The translations under genes were made by a program, and so were the position numbers. Positions 43,174 to 52,049 of a stretch of 64,000 nt of DNA are shown one piece after another. The stretch's first letter is position 1. The number at the start of each line of letters is the position of its first letter. Source of the DNA: Marifrigoribacter sp965178585 (GTDB lineage: Bacteria > Bacteroidota > Bacteroidia > Flavobacteriales > Flavobacteriaceae); the NCBI GenBank assembly GCA_965178585.1, contig OZ238267.1, forward strand, positions 1,364,001-1,428,000, in the 5' to 3' direction. The notes beneath the pieces are model-generated. The model was given only the letters and a program-made list of their open reading frames with translations, was not told the origin of the DNA and did no database searches.

Positions 43174-46005
43174 CTAATGTAATTCTTTTTTAAGAAAATG
43201 TGCGGTGTGACTTTTCTTGATTTTTACAATTTCTTCAGGAGTACCTTTTGCTAAAACTTTTCCACCACTTTTACCTCCTTCAGGACCTATATCAATAATA
43301 TAATCTACGGTTTTTATTACATCCAGATTATGCTCAATAATTACCACTGTATTCCCTTTATCTACGATTTTATTTAGCACATTTAAAAGAACCCTAATGT
43401 CTTCAAAATGAAGACCAGTGGTTGGTTCATCCAAAATATAGAAGGTGTTTCCTGTATCTCTTTTAGAAAGTTCAGTTGCTAGTTTGATTCGTTGCGCTTC
43501 ACCACCTGATAAGGTTGTTGATTGTTGTCCCAATGTAATATAACCCAAACCAACATCTTGAATCGTTTTTAATTTCCTGAATATTTTCGGAATAGGTTCA
43601 AACAAAATACAAGCGTCTTCTATGGTCATTTCTAGCACATCATAAATAGATTTCCCTTTGTATTTAATTTCTAATGTTTCTCTGTTAAAACGCTTTCCTT
43701 GACAGGCTTCACATTCTACATAGACATCAGGCAAGAAATTCATTTCAATTACTCTTAAACCACCACCTCTACAGGTTTCGCATCGCCCTCCAGTTACATT
43801 AAAACTAAATCGTCCCGGTTTATAGCCTCGAATCATGGCTTCGGGAACTTTGGAAAAAAGACTTCTTATTTCCGAAAAAACTCCTGTATAAGTAGCTGGA
43901 TTAGAACGTGGTGTTCTTCCAATTGGAGACTGATTAATGTCAATCACCTTATCAATATTTTTTAGACCATCAATCTTTTTATAGGGCATTGGTTTCTTAA
44001 CACCATTAAAAAAGTAGGCATTTAAAATAGGGTAGAGGGTTTCATTGATTAATGTAGATTTTCCACTACCAGATACTCCAGTTACCCCAATCATTTTTCC
44101 TAAAGGGATCTCAATCGACACATTTTTTAGGTTATGACCCGTAGCTCCTGTTAATTTTAATTTTTTACCGTTTCCTTTTCTTCTCTTATTAGGTATTGCA
44201 ATCTCTTTTCGTCCATTTAAATATTCGGAAGTAAGGGTATCATGGTTTAATATTTCAATAGGAGTTCCTATTGAATCAATACTGCCTCCATGTTTTCCAG
44301 CAGCTGGGCCTATATCAATTACATAATCTGCAGCTTCAATCATTTCTTTATCGTGTTCAACCACAATAACAGAATTACCAATATCTCTAAGTTTTAATAA
44401 TGATTGAATTAGTTTTTCATTATCTCGTTGATGTAATCCAATACTAGGTTCGTCTAGAATATAAAGTACGCCTACTAATTGAGAACCAATTTGAGTTGCT
44501 AACCGAATACGTTGTGCTTCCCCACCGGATAATGATTTTGAGCTTCTGTCTAATGATAAATAAGTTAATCCCACATCAATTAAAAACTGAATACGGGCTT
44601 TAACCTCTTTGATAATCTCTTCGGCAATTTTAAGTTGGTTTTTCGATAAGTGATTACTTAAATCTTTAAACCATTCGGCCAAATCAATAATGTCCATATG
44701 GGCTAAATCAGCTATGCTTTTGTCATTTACTTTAAAATAAAGTGATTCTTTTCGTAAGCGAGCTCCATGACATTCGGTACAATCTACGTGGTCCATAAAA
44801 TCTTTTGCCCAACGTTTTAGGGAAGTAGATTCATTATCTTCGAATGTGTTTTTAATAAAAGTAACGATACCTTCAAATTCTATTCGATAACTTCGGGTAA
44901 TTCCTAAAGTTTTGGATTCTACTTCAAACTTATCATCGGTACCATAAAAAATTACTTCTACGGCTTCTTTAGGTATTTTATTGAAAGAATCTGTTAGTTT
45001 AAATTGATACCGTTGTGCAATTAGATCTAGTTGCTTAAAAATCCAGTTTTGTTTTTGAGAACCTTGAGGAGCTAAAGCACCTTGATTGATGGATAGTGTT
45101 TTATTGGGTACAATTTTATCTAGATTAACTTCGTAAACCTTTCCAAGCCCTTTACACTTTGGACACATCCCTTTTGGTGAGTTAAACGAGAAATTGTTTG
45201 GTTCAGGGTTAGGGTAGGAGACACCACTAGTTGGACACATTAATGAACGACTAAAAAAACGCGTTTTATTGGAGTCGTTATCTAATACCATTAGCACATC
45301 TTCTCCATGATACATAGCAGTAATAATCGATTCGCTTAATCGTTTGTCTAAAATAGATTCTTTGCTAATTTTTAAACGATCGATGACAATTTCAATATCG
45401 TGATTTTTGTAACGATCTAATTTCATACCGCTTACAATATCTCTAACTTCACCATCCACTCTCACTTTTAAAAACCCTTGCTTTGCTATTTGCTGAAAAA
45501 GTTCTCTATAATGACCTTTTCTAGAACGAATGACGGGTGCTAAAATGGAAACCTTTTTATCTTCAAAATCTTTTAGAATTAAATTCTGAATTTGCTCATC
45601 ACTATAACTCACCATTTTTTCACCAGTGTTATAACTATAAGCATCACTAGCACGAGCATATAAAAGTCGTAGGAAATCGTAAATTTCTGTAATCGTTCCA
45701 ACGGTAGAGCGTGGACTTTTACTTGTGGTTTTTTGTTCAATAGCAATTACAGGAGATAGTCCTTCAATTTTGTCTACATCGGGGCGTTCTAATCCTCCTA
45801 AAAATTGACGCGCATAAGCTGAAAAAGTTTCAATGTAACGTCGTTGACCTTCGGCATAAATAGTATCGAAAGCTAATGAAGATTTTCCACTTCCTGAAAG
45901 TCCTGTAATTACAACCAGTTTCTCACGTGGAATGGAAACATCAATGTTCTTTAAATTATGAACTCTTGCCCCATAAACTTCAATAAATCCTTCATTTTTT
46001 GCCAT
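43174..46005 (-). CDS. uvrA: excinuclease ABC subunit UvrA
   Basis: 943 residues from the ATG at 46005; the frame extends to a TTG at 46014, but that codon lies inside the promoter box. Two ABC ATPase modules: Walker A GLSGSGKSSLAFDT and GVSGSGKSTLINE, signatures SLSGGEAQRIRLAT and TLSGGEAQRIKLATE, and Walker B ILDEPSIGLH and ILDEPTTGLH. The zinc motifs (CPTSG...CPKCKG and CETCRGGG...CEACQG) are intact. UvrA finds DNA lesions and loads UvrB in nucleotide excision repair; uvrB is not in the window. Single gene, following the LOG gene's strand. Confidence 0.98.
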   Translation of the reverse strand: MAKNEGFIEVYGARVHNLKNIDVSIPREKLVVITGLSGSGKSSLAFDTIYAEGQRRYIETFSAYARQFLGGLERPDVDKIEGLSPVIAIEQKTTSKSPRSTVGTITEIYDFLRLLYARASDAYSYNTGEKMVSYSDEQIQNLILKDFEDKKVSILAPVIRSRKGHYRELFQQIAKQGFLKVRVDGEVRDIVSGMKLDRYKNHDIEIVIDRLKISKESILDKRLSESIITAMYHGEDVLMVLDNDSNKTRFFSRSLMCPTSGVSYPNPEPNNFSFNSPKGMCPKCKGLGKVYEVNLDKIVPNKTLSINQGALAPQGSQKQNWIFKQLDLIAQRYQFKLTDSFNKIPKEAVEVIFYGTDDKFEVESKTLGITRSYRIEFEGIVTFIKNTFEDNESTSLKRWAKDFMDHVDCTECHGARLRKESLYFKVNDKSIADLAHMDIIDLAEWFKDLSNHLSKNQLKIAEEIIKEVKARIQFLIDVGLTYLSLDRSSKSLSGGEAQRIRLATQIGSQLVGVLYILDEPSIGLHQRDNEKLIQSLLKLRDIGNSVIVVEHDKEMIEAADYVIDIGPAAGKHGGSIDSIGTPIEILNHDTLTSEYLNGRKEIAIPNKRRKGNGKKLKLTGATGHNLKNVSIEIPLGKMIGVTGVSGSGKSTLINETLYPILNAYFFNGVKKPMPYKKIDGLKNIDKVIDINQSPIGRTPRSNPATYTGVFSEIRSLFSKVPEAMIRGYKPGRFSFNVTGGRCETCRGGGLRVIEMNFLPDVYVECEACQGKRFNRETLEIKYKGKSIYDVLEMTIEDACILFEPIPKIFRKLKTIQDVGLGYITLGQQSTTLSGGEAQRIKLATELSKRDTGNTFYILDEPTTGLHFEDIRVLLNVLNKIVDKGNTVVIIEHNLDVIKTVDYIIDIGPEGGKSGGKVLAKGTPEEIVKIKKSHTAHFLKKELH

Positions 46006-46011
46006 AGCTTG

Positions 46012-46019
46012 CAAAGATA
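46012..46019 (-). promoter_or_regulatory. uvrA -7 box (TATCTTTG)
   Basis: Exact TAnnTTTG match on the minus strand, 6 bases before the ATG at 46005, so the uvrA mRNA should start at or within a few bases of the start codon. I found no TTG at the usual -33 spacing. No copy of the palindrome seen before umuDC occurs here, so uvrA does not obviously share that control. Confidence 0.6.
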
Positions 46020-46110
46020 ATTAAATGAAAAGAAATTTTATTTGAAAGTGGGTTTTAAAATAGTGAATCACAAAACATGAATTATACTTTGAATCTTTCT
46101 AATAATTTTA

Positions 46111-46635
46111 TTAAAAATTCCTTAGCTGAATTGCAAACTTTGTTACTCTGTCCCAATTAGTATATTCAATTTCTGTATTGGAGTCAGTAGGTCCTTTTGT
46201 CATCCACATTATAAATTGAATCATGATTCTATCAAAAAAAGGATATTTTTTATAATCTAGTTTTCCTGCAAATACTTCAACAATTGTAGGAGTCCAATCA
46301 ATCGTCTTAAAAAACTTTATTACATAAGGGTTTGTATTGGGTTTATTTTTTTCGGGTTTTCTTGCAACTAAGTTAACAGAAAAAAAAGCTGTTTTTATGG
46401 AATCAAGTTGTTTTTTATTGGTGTTTATAAAATCAATTATTTCCTTATTATGAACTCCGTATCTAATACTTGAACCTATAATAAGTTTATCAAAATTCGT
46501 TACCTCTTTATTAAAATCACTAATAGAATACAACTCAATGTCTTGATCATTTATCAGGAATTCATCTCTAATCTTATTACAAATTTTTAGAGTTTGTCCA
46601 TCAACAGAAGAATATATTATTCCGGTTTTAACCAT
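46111..46635 (-). CDS. hemG: menaquinone-dependent protoporphyrinogen IX dehydrogenase HemG
   Basis: 174 residues, flavodoxin fold. The start TGIIYSSVDGQTLKIC is the FMN phosphate loop, and GSSIRYGVHNKEI and FFSVNLVARKPEKNKPNTN are near copies of the E. coli HemG segments. The region YKKYPFFDRIMIQFIMWMTKG corresponds to the long insertion loop that sets HemG apart from plain flavodoxins. The enzyme oxidises protoporphyrinogen IX to protoporphyrin IX, handing electrons to menaquinone, which this organism can make (menF, menD, menB and menI are in the window). It is a single gene with no other heme genes nearby. Confidence 0.9.
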   Translation of the reverse strand: MVKTGIIYSSVDGQTLKICNKIRDEFLINDQDIELYSISDFNKEVTNFDKLIIGSSIRYGVHNKEIIDFINTNKKQLDSIKTAFFSVNLVARKPEKNKPNTNPYVIKFFKTIDWTPTIVEVFAGKLDYKKYPFFDRIMIQFIMWMTKGPTDSNTEIEYTNWDRVTKFAIQLRNF

Positions 46636-46788
46636 ATCATCTCTTTATTAGAATTTAATTTTTAAAGTTAAGTATTTGACTTTAATAATCCACAACATAT
46701 AACCTACAAATCAAGTAAATAAATTAGCGTTGTGTTTTCTATTATTCTGTCATTTATTATTTATAATGCACTATAAAAAATAAACCTT

Positions 46789-47331
46789 TTAAGCCGTTCT
46801 TCGTTCAAAAAATTCCTTTGGGTATTCAACAAGTCCACATACATTATTTAATCCTCCTTCAACTAATTCAACAGCCATACAATTTTCCTTTGGTACTTCA
46901 AAAGGTAATTGAATTCCATACTTTTCAGTTAACTGATAACCAAATCTAGGATAATATGTTTCATGACCTAATATGATGACTGACTTAAACCCAAATTCTT
47001 TCGCTTTTTTATGTGCTTGTTTAATTAGCAATCCACCAATACCTTTACCTTGATATTTAGGAAAAACAGATACAGGAGCAAGTGCTAATGAATTAAATTC
47101 ATTTTCCTTATTCTTGATTTTAATTTTAGTGAGTAGAATATGTCCAATGATATTATTATCAATTTCTGCAACCAAAGACAATTCAGGGATAAAAGCATCT
47201 GATTTTCTTAATCGTTCCACTAAACAAGGTTCGTCTGGATTGCTGTTTTCTTCTGATTCAAAAGCTTTATTTATAAGATTAAAAACATCTAAATAATCAC
47301 ATTCTGATTCCTGTCTTATACTAATTTTCAT
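46789..47331 (-). CDS. GNAT-family N-acetyltransferase (YhbS-like)
   Basis: About 180 residues from the ATG at 47331 (MKISIRQESECDY), 4 bases after the DoxX-like stop; the longer frame to 47406 would overlap that gene and adds no GNAT element. The acetyl-CoA loop is SVFPKYQGKGIGGLLIKQA, preceded by LALAPV and followed by GFKSVIILGHETYYPRFGY, the YhbS-type signature. Substrate unknown, perhaps a small amine or a protein N-terminus. Probably in a two-gene operon with the DoxX-like gene. Confidence 0.88.
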   Translation of the reverse strand: MKISIRQESECDYLDVFNLINKAFESEENSNPDEPCLVERLRKSDAFIPELSLVAEIDNNIIGHILLTKIKIKNKENEFNSLALAPVSVFPKYQGKGIGGLLIKQAHKKAKEFGFKSVIILGHETYYPRFGYQLTEKYGIQLPFEVPKENCMAVELVEGGLNNVCGLVEYPKEFFERRTA

Positions 47332-47335
47332 TTGC

Positions 47336-47698
47336 TTAATCGGCTTGTTTCTGATGAAACCATTGAGGTTTTCTGATATAAGAAGCGAATATGGTAGCCA
47401 TAACAATTAGTATTGCTACTTCATGAGGTTTTCCTTTGTACATATGAATAATTACTATAAATGTCATATACAATGCTAAAAGAACGGTTCCGTAAAGCAT
47501 GGTTTTGTTGTATAAAAATAACGCAGTTGCTATTAACAGAAATACTCCAGTAATAATCATCACAGTACTATTAGTAACAACTTTGTCCATTTGATTGGAA
47601 TACAGTATTTTATTTAAAGCATTTGGTATATAAAACAATGTTATTATTACTGATGGTAACCAAGTTAATAGTGTTTTAAGAAATTTATTTGTTTTCAT
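47336..47698 (-). CDS. DoxX-like four-helix membrane protein
   Basis: About 120 residues from the ATG at 47698. Four hydrophobic helices: WLPSVIITLFYIPNALNKIL, VMIITGVFLLIATALFLY, MLYGTVLLALYMTFIVIIHM and EVAILIVMATIFASYI. The first helix plus the following NALNKI resembles DoxX/SURF4-type proteins, whose roles are mostly unknown. The frame continues upstream to 47752, but the added residues (LPNPITNNIIV) do not fit a membrane start. Confidence 0.78.
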   Translation of the reverse strand: MKTNKFLKTLLTWLPSVIITLFYIPNALNKILYSNQMDKVVTNSTVMIITGVFLLIATALFLYNKTMLYGTVLLALYMTFIVIIHMYKGKPHEVAILIVMATIFASYIRKPQWFHQKQAD

Positions 47699-47835
47699 CT
47701 TTGGTACAATTATATTGTTAGTTATAGGGTTTGGCAAAATGTTTACCAACAATATTTTATATCTTCTCTTTATAATCTAAATTATTACTTAAAGATATTT
47801 CTATTATTATAGGATGTGCCCTTTGTAGATATATT

Positions 47836-48828
47836 TTAAAGTTTTTCCTGTACATTTCTAATCAGTTCTTCTGTCATGCCCCATAATTTTAGCCCATTCT
47901 TTCTATCACTTGCTTTTTTGTCTACCTCTTTACGATTCATAAGGAACAGATAATCTGAAGGTTTCCCTTCCAGTGATTTTGAAGCTGCCAGATAAACTAC
48001 AGGTTCAGCCGCTTTATCCGGAGAATTAAAAAATAATTTAAAAACCAATTTCATGGGTGGTTTCACCCAGTTAGGAGCTTCCCTTGCAATATTGGAATTA
48101 ATCGGCCCTGGACATAAGCTGAAAATTGAAAATTTCGTTTGGCTATCTGAATTCAATCTTCGACCCAACTCTTGGGCAAAAGTAGTCAGCAATAACTTAT
48201 AATAGCCATATCGCTCCACTGTTTTTGCCATCGAATGAGGTGTAAATTGACCAAAAGAATCCCATTCAAATGTATTCGGATTACGATGGCTTTCCGATGA
48301 CACAAAAATGATTCTAGGTACATCAGTAATTCTATTTCTAAAGCAATCTTGGCTAATTAATTGATTCACCAAAACAAATTTTGACACATAATTTACCATG
48401 AACATTTCATCGAGTCCTTCTTTGGTTTGTCTTGCCTGCCCCACTACAATAGCAGCGTTACAAATCAAGATGTCTATTTGACCCACTTCTTTCTTAAGGT
48501 TTTCTGTTAATTGGTTAATAGAGGTAAAATCGGCCAGATCAACATAAAGCATTTTTATTTGAGAATTGCCCGAGACTTTCTTAATTTCATTCCCCTTTTC
48601 AGGGATGCCACTCCTTACGGCCATGATGACTTCTGCCCCTAATGCCGCTATTTGCTTGGCAACTGCAAATCCCAGACCAGAACTTGAACCTGTAATCATG
48701 ACTCTTTTTCCGTCTAACCGTTCCTCAGCACCCAAATACCCAATACGCTGTTGTTTTTTAAACAGACCAGCAATTCCAGTTAAAGTTGCCTGTAAAGGGC
48801 TGTCGTATTTCTTTTTATCTGAAGTCAT
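47836..48828 (-). CDS. short-chain dehydrogenase, retinol-dehydrogenase-like
   Basis: 330 residues, longer than a plain SDR. TGSSSGLGFAVAKQIAALGAEVIMAVRS is the cofactor site; AVRSG after strand two favours NADP. DILICNAAIV is the NNAG-type motif, FVSSESH carries the catalytic serine, and YGYYK fits YxxxK. The C-terminal part (KPPMKLVFKLFFNSPDKAAEPVVYLAAS) is typical of RDH/WW-oxidoreductase-like enzymes acting on retinoid or steroid alcohols. It is the last gene of a tight minus-strand set, overlapping the sulfotransferase gene by 4 bases (ATGA). Confidence 0.9.
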   Translation of the reverse strand: MTSDKKKYDSPLQATLTGIAGLFKKQQRIGYLGAEERLDGKRVMITGSSSGLGFAVAKQIAALGAEVIMAVRSGIPEKGNEIKKVSGNSQIKMLYVDLADFTSINQLTENLKKEVGQIDILICNAAIVVGQARQTKEGLDEMFMVNYVSKFVLVNQLISQDCFRNRITDVPRIIFVSSESHRNPNTFEWDSFGQFTPHSMAKTVERYGYYKLLLTTFAQELGRRLNSDSQTKFSIFSLCPGPINSNIAREAPNWVKPPMKLVFKLFFNSPDKAAEPVVYLAASKSLEGKPSDYLFLMNRKEVDKKASDRKNGLKLWGMTEELIRNVQEKL

Positions 48829-50084
48829 ATTTTCATTCCTAAGTTTCGTTGAAATTCCTGATAATTCAATGCATAATTATGAAAGTAAGAGGCGTCAATT
48901 CCAAAATCTGCCATATCATATTGATGGACGCCATATTTAGCCTTTGGATTTTTAAGATTCGCCTCCTTAAAAGTTTTTGACAATTCGTTTGAGATTACTT
49001 CGTTATTACGCTGATAGATTCTTTCCAATGCCAAAAATGGGTCTGCTACCAAGTCTTTATATTTTACATCTATAAACATGTCATCATTTCCTTTTTCATG
49101 CCTAAATTCAAGTGCTTTGGATAACATATAGGCATTTTTTCTAAGCCAGTGATCCGAAACAGCATCTGTATTCACATTATTACTAAATAAAACTCTAGAA
49201 TAAGACACCATACTCAAAAAGGAGGGGATACATTCTTTAACATCTCTGTGGGTCCATATGAACTGCACATCACCCAGGTATTTTTTTAATAAAGGTAAAA
49301 ATTCTAAATGATGGGGTGTTTTTAAAATCCATCGCTTTCCTGGCCGTTGCCATTGCAACAATTTTAATAATTTCACCATATACTGATATCCAGGAGACTG
49401 ATCATTATTCTCGAGCCATGAAGCATAGGTTGGAACATTCATTGTAGCTTCAGCAGTTGTGCTCAAAAATGAAACATCCAATAAGAGGACATCTTCCTCT
49501 GGAGCGTCATATTCAATCGGATGAATTGCAAAAAAACCAGGAGACATATATTTTAACGCCTTCACACTGGTTTTAGCAATCTTGATTCGCTCTTTTCCTG
49601 TTTTGATATCACTTTTTACAGGTGATGGGTTTAGTGCCTCCCAGCTTAAAAGGCTTCTGCTATCAGGATCTGATGCTAATAAACGCTGTAGTTTTGTGGT
49701 TCCGGTTCTTTGAAGTCCAACTATAATTTTACACGGATATAAATCTTGTTTTAAGATTTCGGGATATTTTTTAAAATAATATTTGGCACGTAACCTTACA
49801 GAGAGCAAATTAATAAGTCGTTGCCTAGAAATAAAACGTCCTATAGGATGCAAATTGGCCTCTTCATTCATCGATTTTATAAGTACTTCAAGAGGTTCAA
49901 CCCAAAAGTCTTTTCCGAAATCATTCAGGCCTGTTTCTTTTTTGGCTGCCTTTAACAAACTATCTACATCAAGAATTGTTTCAGAACCAAGTGCATATGA
50001 CTTTTTCCAAATTCCATTGACCATTTTAAACCAGAATGGCTGCCTATTGTATTGATTCGATTTTATGATATGGTCTTCCTTCAT
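48825..50084 (-). CDS. PAPS-type sulfotransferase (Sulfotransfer_3 family)
   Basis: 419 residues. KIIVGLQRTGTTKLQRLLASD is the 5'-phosphosulfate loop and FIWTHRDVKECIPSFLSMVS the 3'-phosphate binding region, followed by GKRWILKTPHHLEFLP and the KYKDLVADPFLALERIY motif of this family. The N-terminal 100 residues form a helical extension (LLKAAKKETGLNDFG). Bacterial members of this group sit in clusters with SDR, DUF1214 and steroid-type enzymes; the acceptor is unknown. It overlaps the genes on both sides by 4 bases, a sign of a translationally coupled operon. Confidence 0.9.
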   Translation of the reverse strand: MKEDHIIKSNQYNRQPFWFKMVNGIWKKSYALGSETILDVDSLLKAAKKETGLNDFGKDFWVEPLEVLIKSMNEEANLHPIGRFISRQRLINLLSVRLRAKYYFKKYPEILKQDLYPCKIIVGLQRTGTTKLQRLLASDPDSRSLLSWEALNPSPVKSDIKTGKERIKIAKTSVKALKYMSPGFFAIHPIEYDAPEEDVLLLDVSFLSTTAEATMNVPTYASWLENNDQSPGYQYMVKLLKLLQWQRPGKRWILKTPHHLEFLPLLKKYLGDVQFIWTHRDVKECIPSFLSMVSYSRVLFSNNVNTDAVSDHWLRKNAYMLSKALEFRHEKGNDDMFIDVKYKDLVADPFLALERIYQRNNEVISNELSKTFKEANLKNPKAKYGVHQYDMADFGIDASYFHNYALNYQEFQRNLGMKI

Positions 50085-51319
50085 ATAACACTTAAAGATT
50101 CTATTGATACGATCTCACAAACGGGCTCGATAGCTTTACTTCCCTCTTCTAACCTATACCAGCGCCAACACATGGTACCTTCATGATGGCCACAAGTATC
50201 CAACCAATTTTTATGGCCTGTATCTCGATGTGATACGACCACCTGAACACTTCCATCATCATTGTAAAAGGCTGATTTTTTATTGATACATATGGTATGA
50301 TATCGATAATCCAAAGACTCCATCCAATAATTATTTAACTGAAAATTCCAGTTCTGACAGTCAGGAGGATGTACTTTAATGACCAGAGCCTCATTGTCTT
50401 TTATCTTCCAATAACTATGGTAATAAATAATGTTGGCATCTCCACCGGCTGCATTTGAAATTTCAGGATCAAACTGTGGTAATTGATTTGGGTGCTTTTG
50501 AAAGCCTTTGGCCCAGCGGGCAAATAATAAGGGGGCTCCTGCCACAAACAAAGACGCCATTTTCAATCCTTCATCCATCATTTTAGGATTTATCACAGGT
50601 GGACTTTTTAAGCCATTTAAATTTTCAATGTTAAGCTCGGCCGGCACCTCTGTAAAACGATCATAGAAAGTTTGTCTTACCATTACTAAACCCGTATCCT
50701 TTTCTATTTTTAACCAATTTTTTCCTTTTCTCTGCTTACTCAACACAATTTCAAAACTACCATCTTTTTCCAGGATCAAATCCTTACCTTCCAAAACACC
50801 ACAAGGTGTCATACCTCCAGTGGTGCCGTAATTTCCATTTTGGGTAAAAAAGCCGATATAATCGACCGAATTACGCGAGCCTTTAATCTTATACTCATAG
50901 TCTCCATTGATCTGTGCATTGAAATAATAATTATCAGGATTGTCAGCTCCCATTTTAACTGTTTCATGAACCATCCTTTTAAACACTGGAAATAAGGGGT
51001 CAGCGAATTCAACAAATGCTTCCAATGAAACCCTAGTAAGTCTTGTTAAATACCGAATGCCTTCCGCTTGTGAGAACGCATCTTGAGGTGTTCCTGGATA
51101 TTTTAGATTATTAGCTGCAAGTTTCAACTGATCACAAAATTCTTCCCAGGATTTACCTGAAACTATACGCTCTGCGTAGATATCTTCTTCTGTTTTTCCC
51201 GAAACATAACGTTTAATTTTACTAAAGTAATTCGAGAGGTTTAAAAATGAAAAAAGTAATTTTCGCATGTATTGATTTTGATGTTTCGCTAATGTTGGAT
51301 TTTTTAACTTTTGAGCCAA
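50081..51319 (-). CDS. DUF1214-domain protein
   Basis: 412 residues from a TTG at 51319 that overlaps the EthD-like gene by 16 bases. The ATG at 51268 (MRKLLFSFLNLSNYFSK) would give 395 residues and a 35-base gap, and is also plausible. The C-terminal third has the DUF1214 pattern: NEALVIKVHPPDCQNWNFQL-like segment, MESLDYRYHTICINKKSAF, SVQVVVSHRDTGHKNWLDT and CGHHEGTMCWRWYR. The fold is predicted as a beta-rich, possibly ligand-binding domain; the function of DUF1214 is unknown. It overlaps the sulfotransferase gene by 4 bases. Confidence 0.85.
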   Translation of the reverse strand: MAQKLKNPTLAKHQNQYMRKLLFSFLNLSNYFSKIKRYVSGKTEEDIYAERIVSGKSWEEFCDQLKLAANNLKYPGTPQDAFSQAEGIRYLTRLTRVSLEAFVEFADPLFPVFKRMVHETVKMGADNPDNYYFNAQINGDYEYKIKGSRNSVDYIGFFTQNGNYGTTGGMTPCGVLEGKDLILEKDGSFEIVLSKQRKGKNWLKIEKDTGLVMVRQTFYDRFTEVPAELNIENLNGLKSPPVINPKMMDEGLKMASLFVAGAPLLFARWAKGFQKHPNQLPQFDPEISNAAGGDANIIYYHSYWKIKDNEALVIKVHPPDCQNWNFQLNNYWMESLDYRYHTICINKKSAFYNDDGSVQVVVSHRDTGHKNWLDTCGHHEGTMCWRWYRLEEGSKAIEPVCEIVSIESLSVI

Positions 51320-51975
51320 TACTCCATGGCCAAATAAGGTTCTATCGAACCATAATCTAGGAAAGATTTGGTGTCCTTATAAACTGTTATCATATTTTGA
51401 ATGATTCTTGTTGGTTTACCAAAAAACTTGAAGGGATTTAATAGTTCGCCCCTTGACTTACAATGCTCTTCTACGATTCCGTCCCAGAATTCGCTAGTAT
51501 TCACCGAATGGCTTTCAACAACATTCCGATTGTAATTCCAAAGTGGATGCAATTCAAGTGACAACGGTGTATGTCCATTATGCCAGCGATCAATAAATGT
51601 AGCATATTCTATAGATTTTTTTTTCTTAAACAAAGTAAACAAGCAAACTCCAGGGCTAACCTGGCCATTACTCCAAGTTTTTGTATAAGCAACAGGTAAG
51701 GCTTCTGTCACTTGATACGCGCCTATAAACCCCCAATCATCCTTAATTTTAAGATCTAGATTTGATTTTTTTGCAACTATTGAAATGGCTGCGATTTTAT
51801 CCTTTTTAAAAGGTATTATTGAAATGGTAGGAGGTTTATTTTCTGTTAATACAAGTTTTAACTGTTTAACCTCATCCAAAGTTAACATAGATTCAGCTAT
51901 GGATTTGATTCTCTTACTAAAGTTAAAATAACTTTCGGCTTTGGTACCTCTTAGAAGGTAAATAGTTTTAACCAT
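51304..51975 (-). CDS. EthD-like dimeric alpha/beta-barrel protein
   Basis: 223 residues. The segment CLFTLFKKKKSIEYATFIDRWHNGHTPLSLELHPLWNYNRNVVE has the strand-helix-strand and the W-x-x-x-H-x-P pattern of EthD-type ferredoxin-like barrels, and DGIVEEHCKS may continue it. The first 90 residues form a second, weaker repeat. EthD relatives act in breakdown of hydrophobic compounds or as small oxygenase helpers; this assignment is by pattern only. It is the first gene of the minus-strand set and is divergent from the 3-beta-HSD-like gene, with 74 bases between the starts. Confidence 0.72.
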   Translation of the reverse strand: MVKTIYLLRGTKAESYFNFSKRIKSIAESMLTLDEVKQLKLVLTENKPPTISIIPFKKDKIAAISIVAKKSNLDLKIKDDWGFIGAYQVTEALPVAYTKTWSNGQVSPGVCLFTLFKKKKSIEYATFIDRWHNGHTPLSLELHPLWNYNRNVVESHSVNTSEFWDGIVEEHCKSRGELLNPFKFFGKPTRIIQNMITVYKDTKSFLDYGSIEPYLAMEYWLKS

Positions 51976-52049
51976 TTGCTGTTTCGATTCTAATTCTTAA
52001 TTTAGGAAATTATAAGACATAGCAATATAGCAAATATTTAAAGTAATTT

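Noticed and set aside
43174..46019. uvrA as part of the umuDC-type damage regulon
   Set aside because: No copy of TGGAA-N3-TTCCA occurs in the uvrA upstream region within the window.
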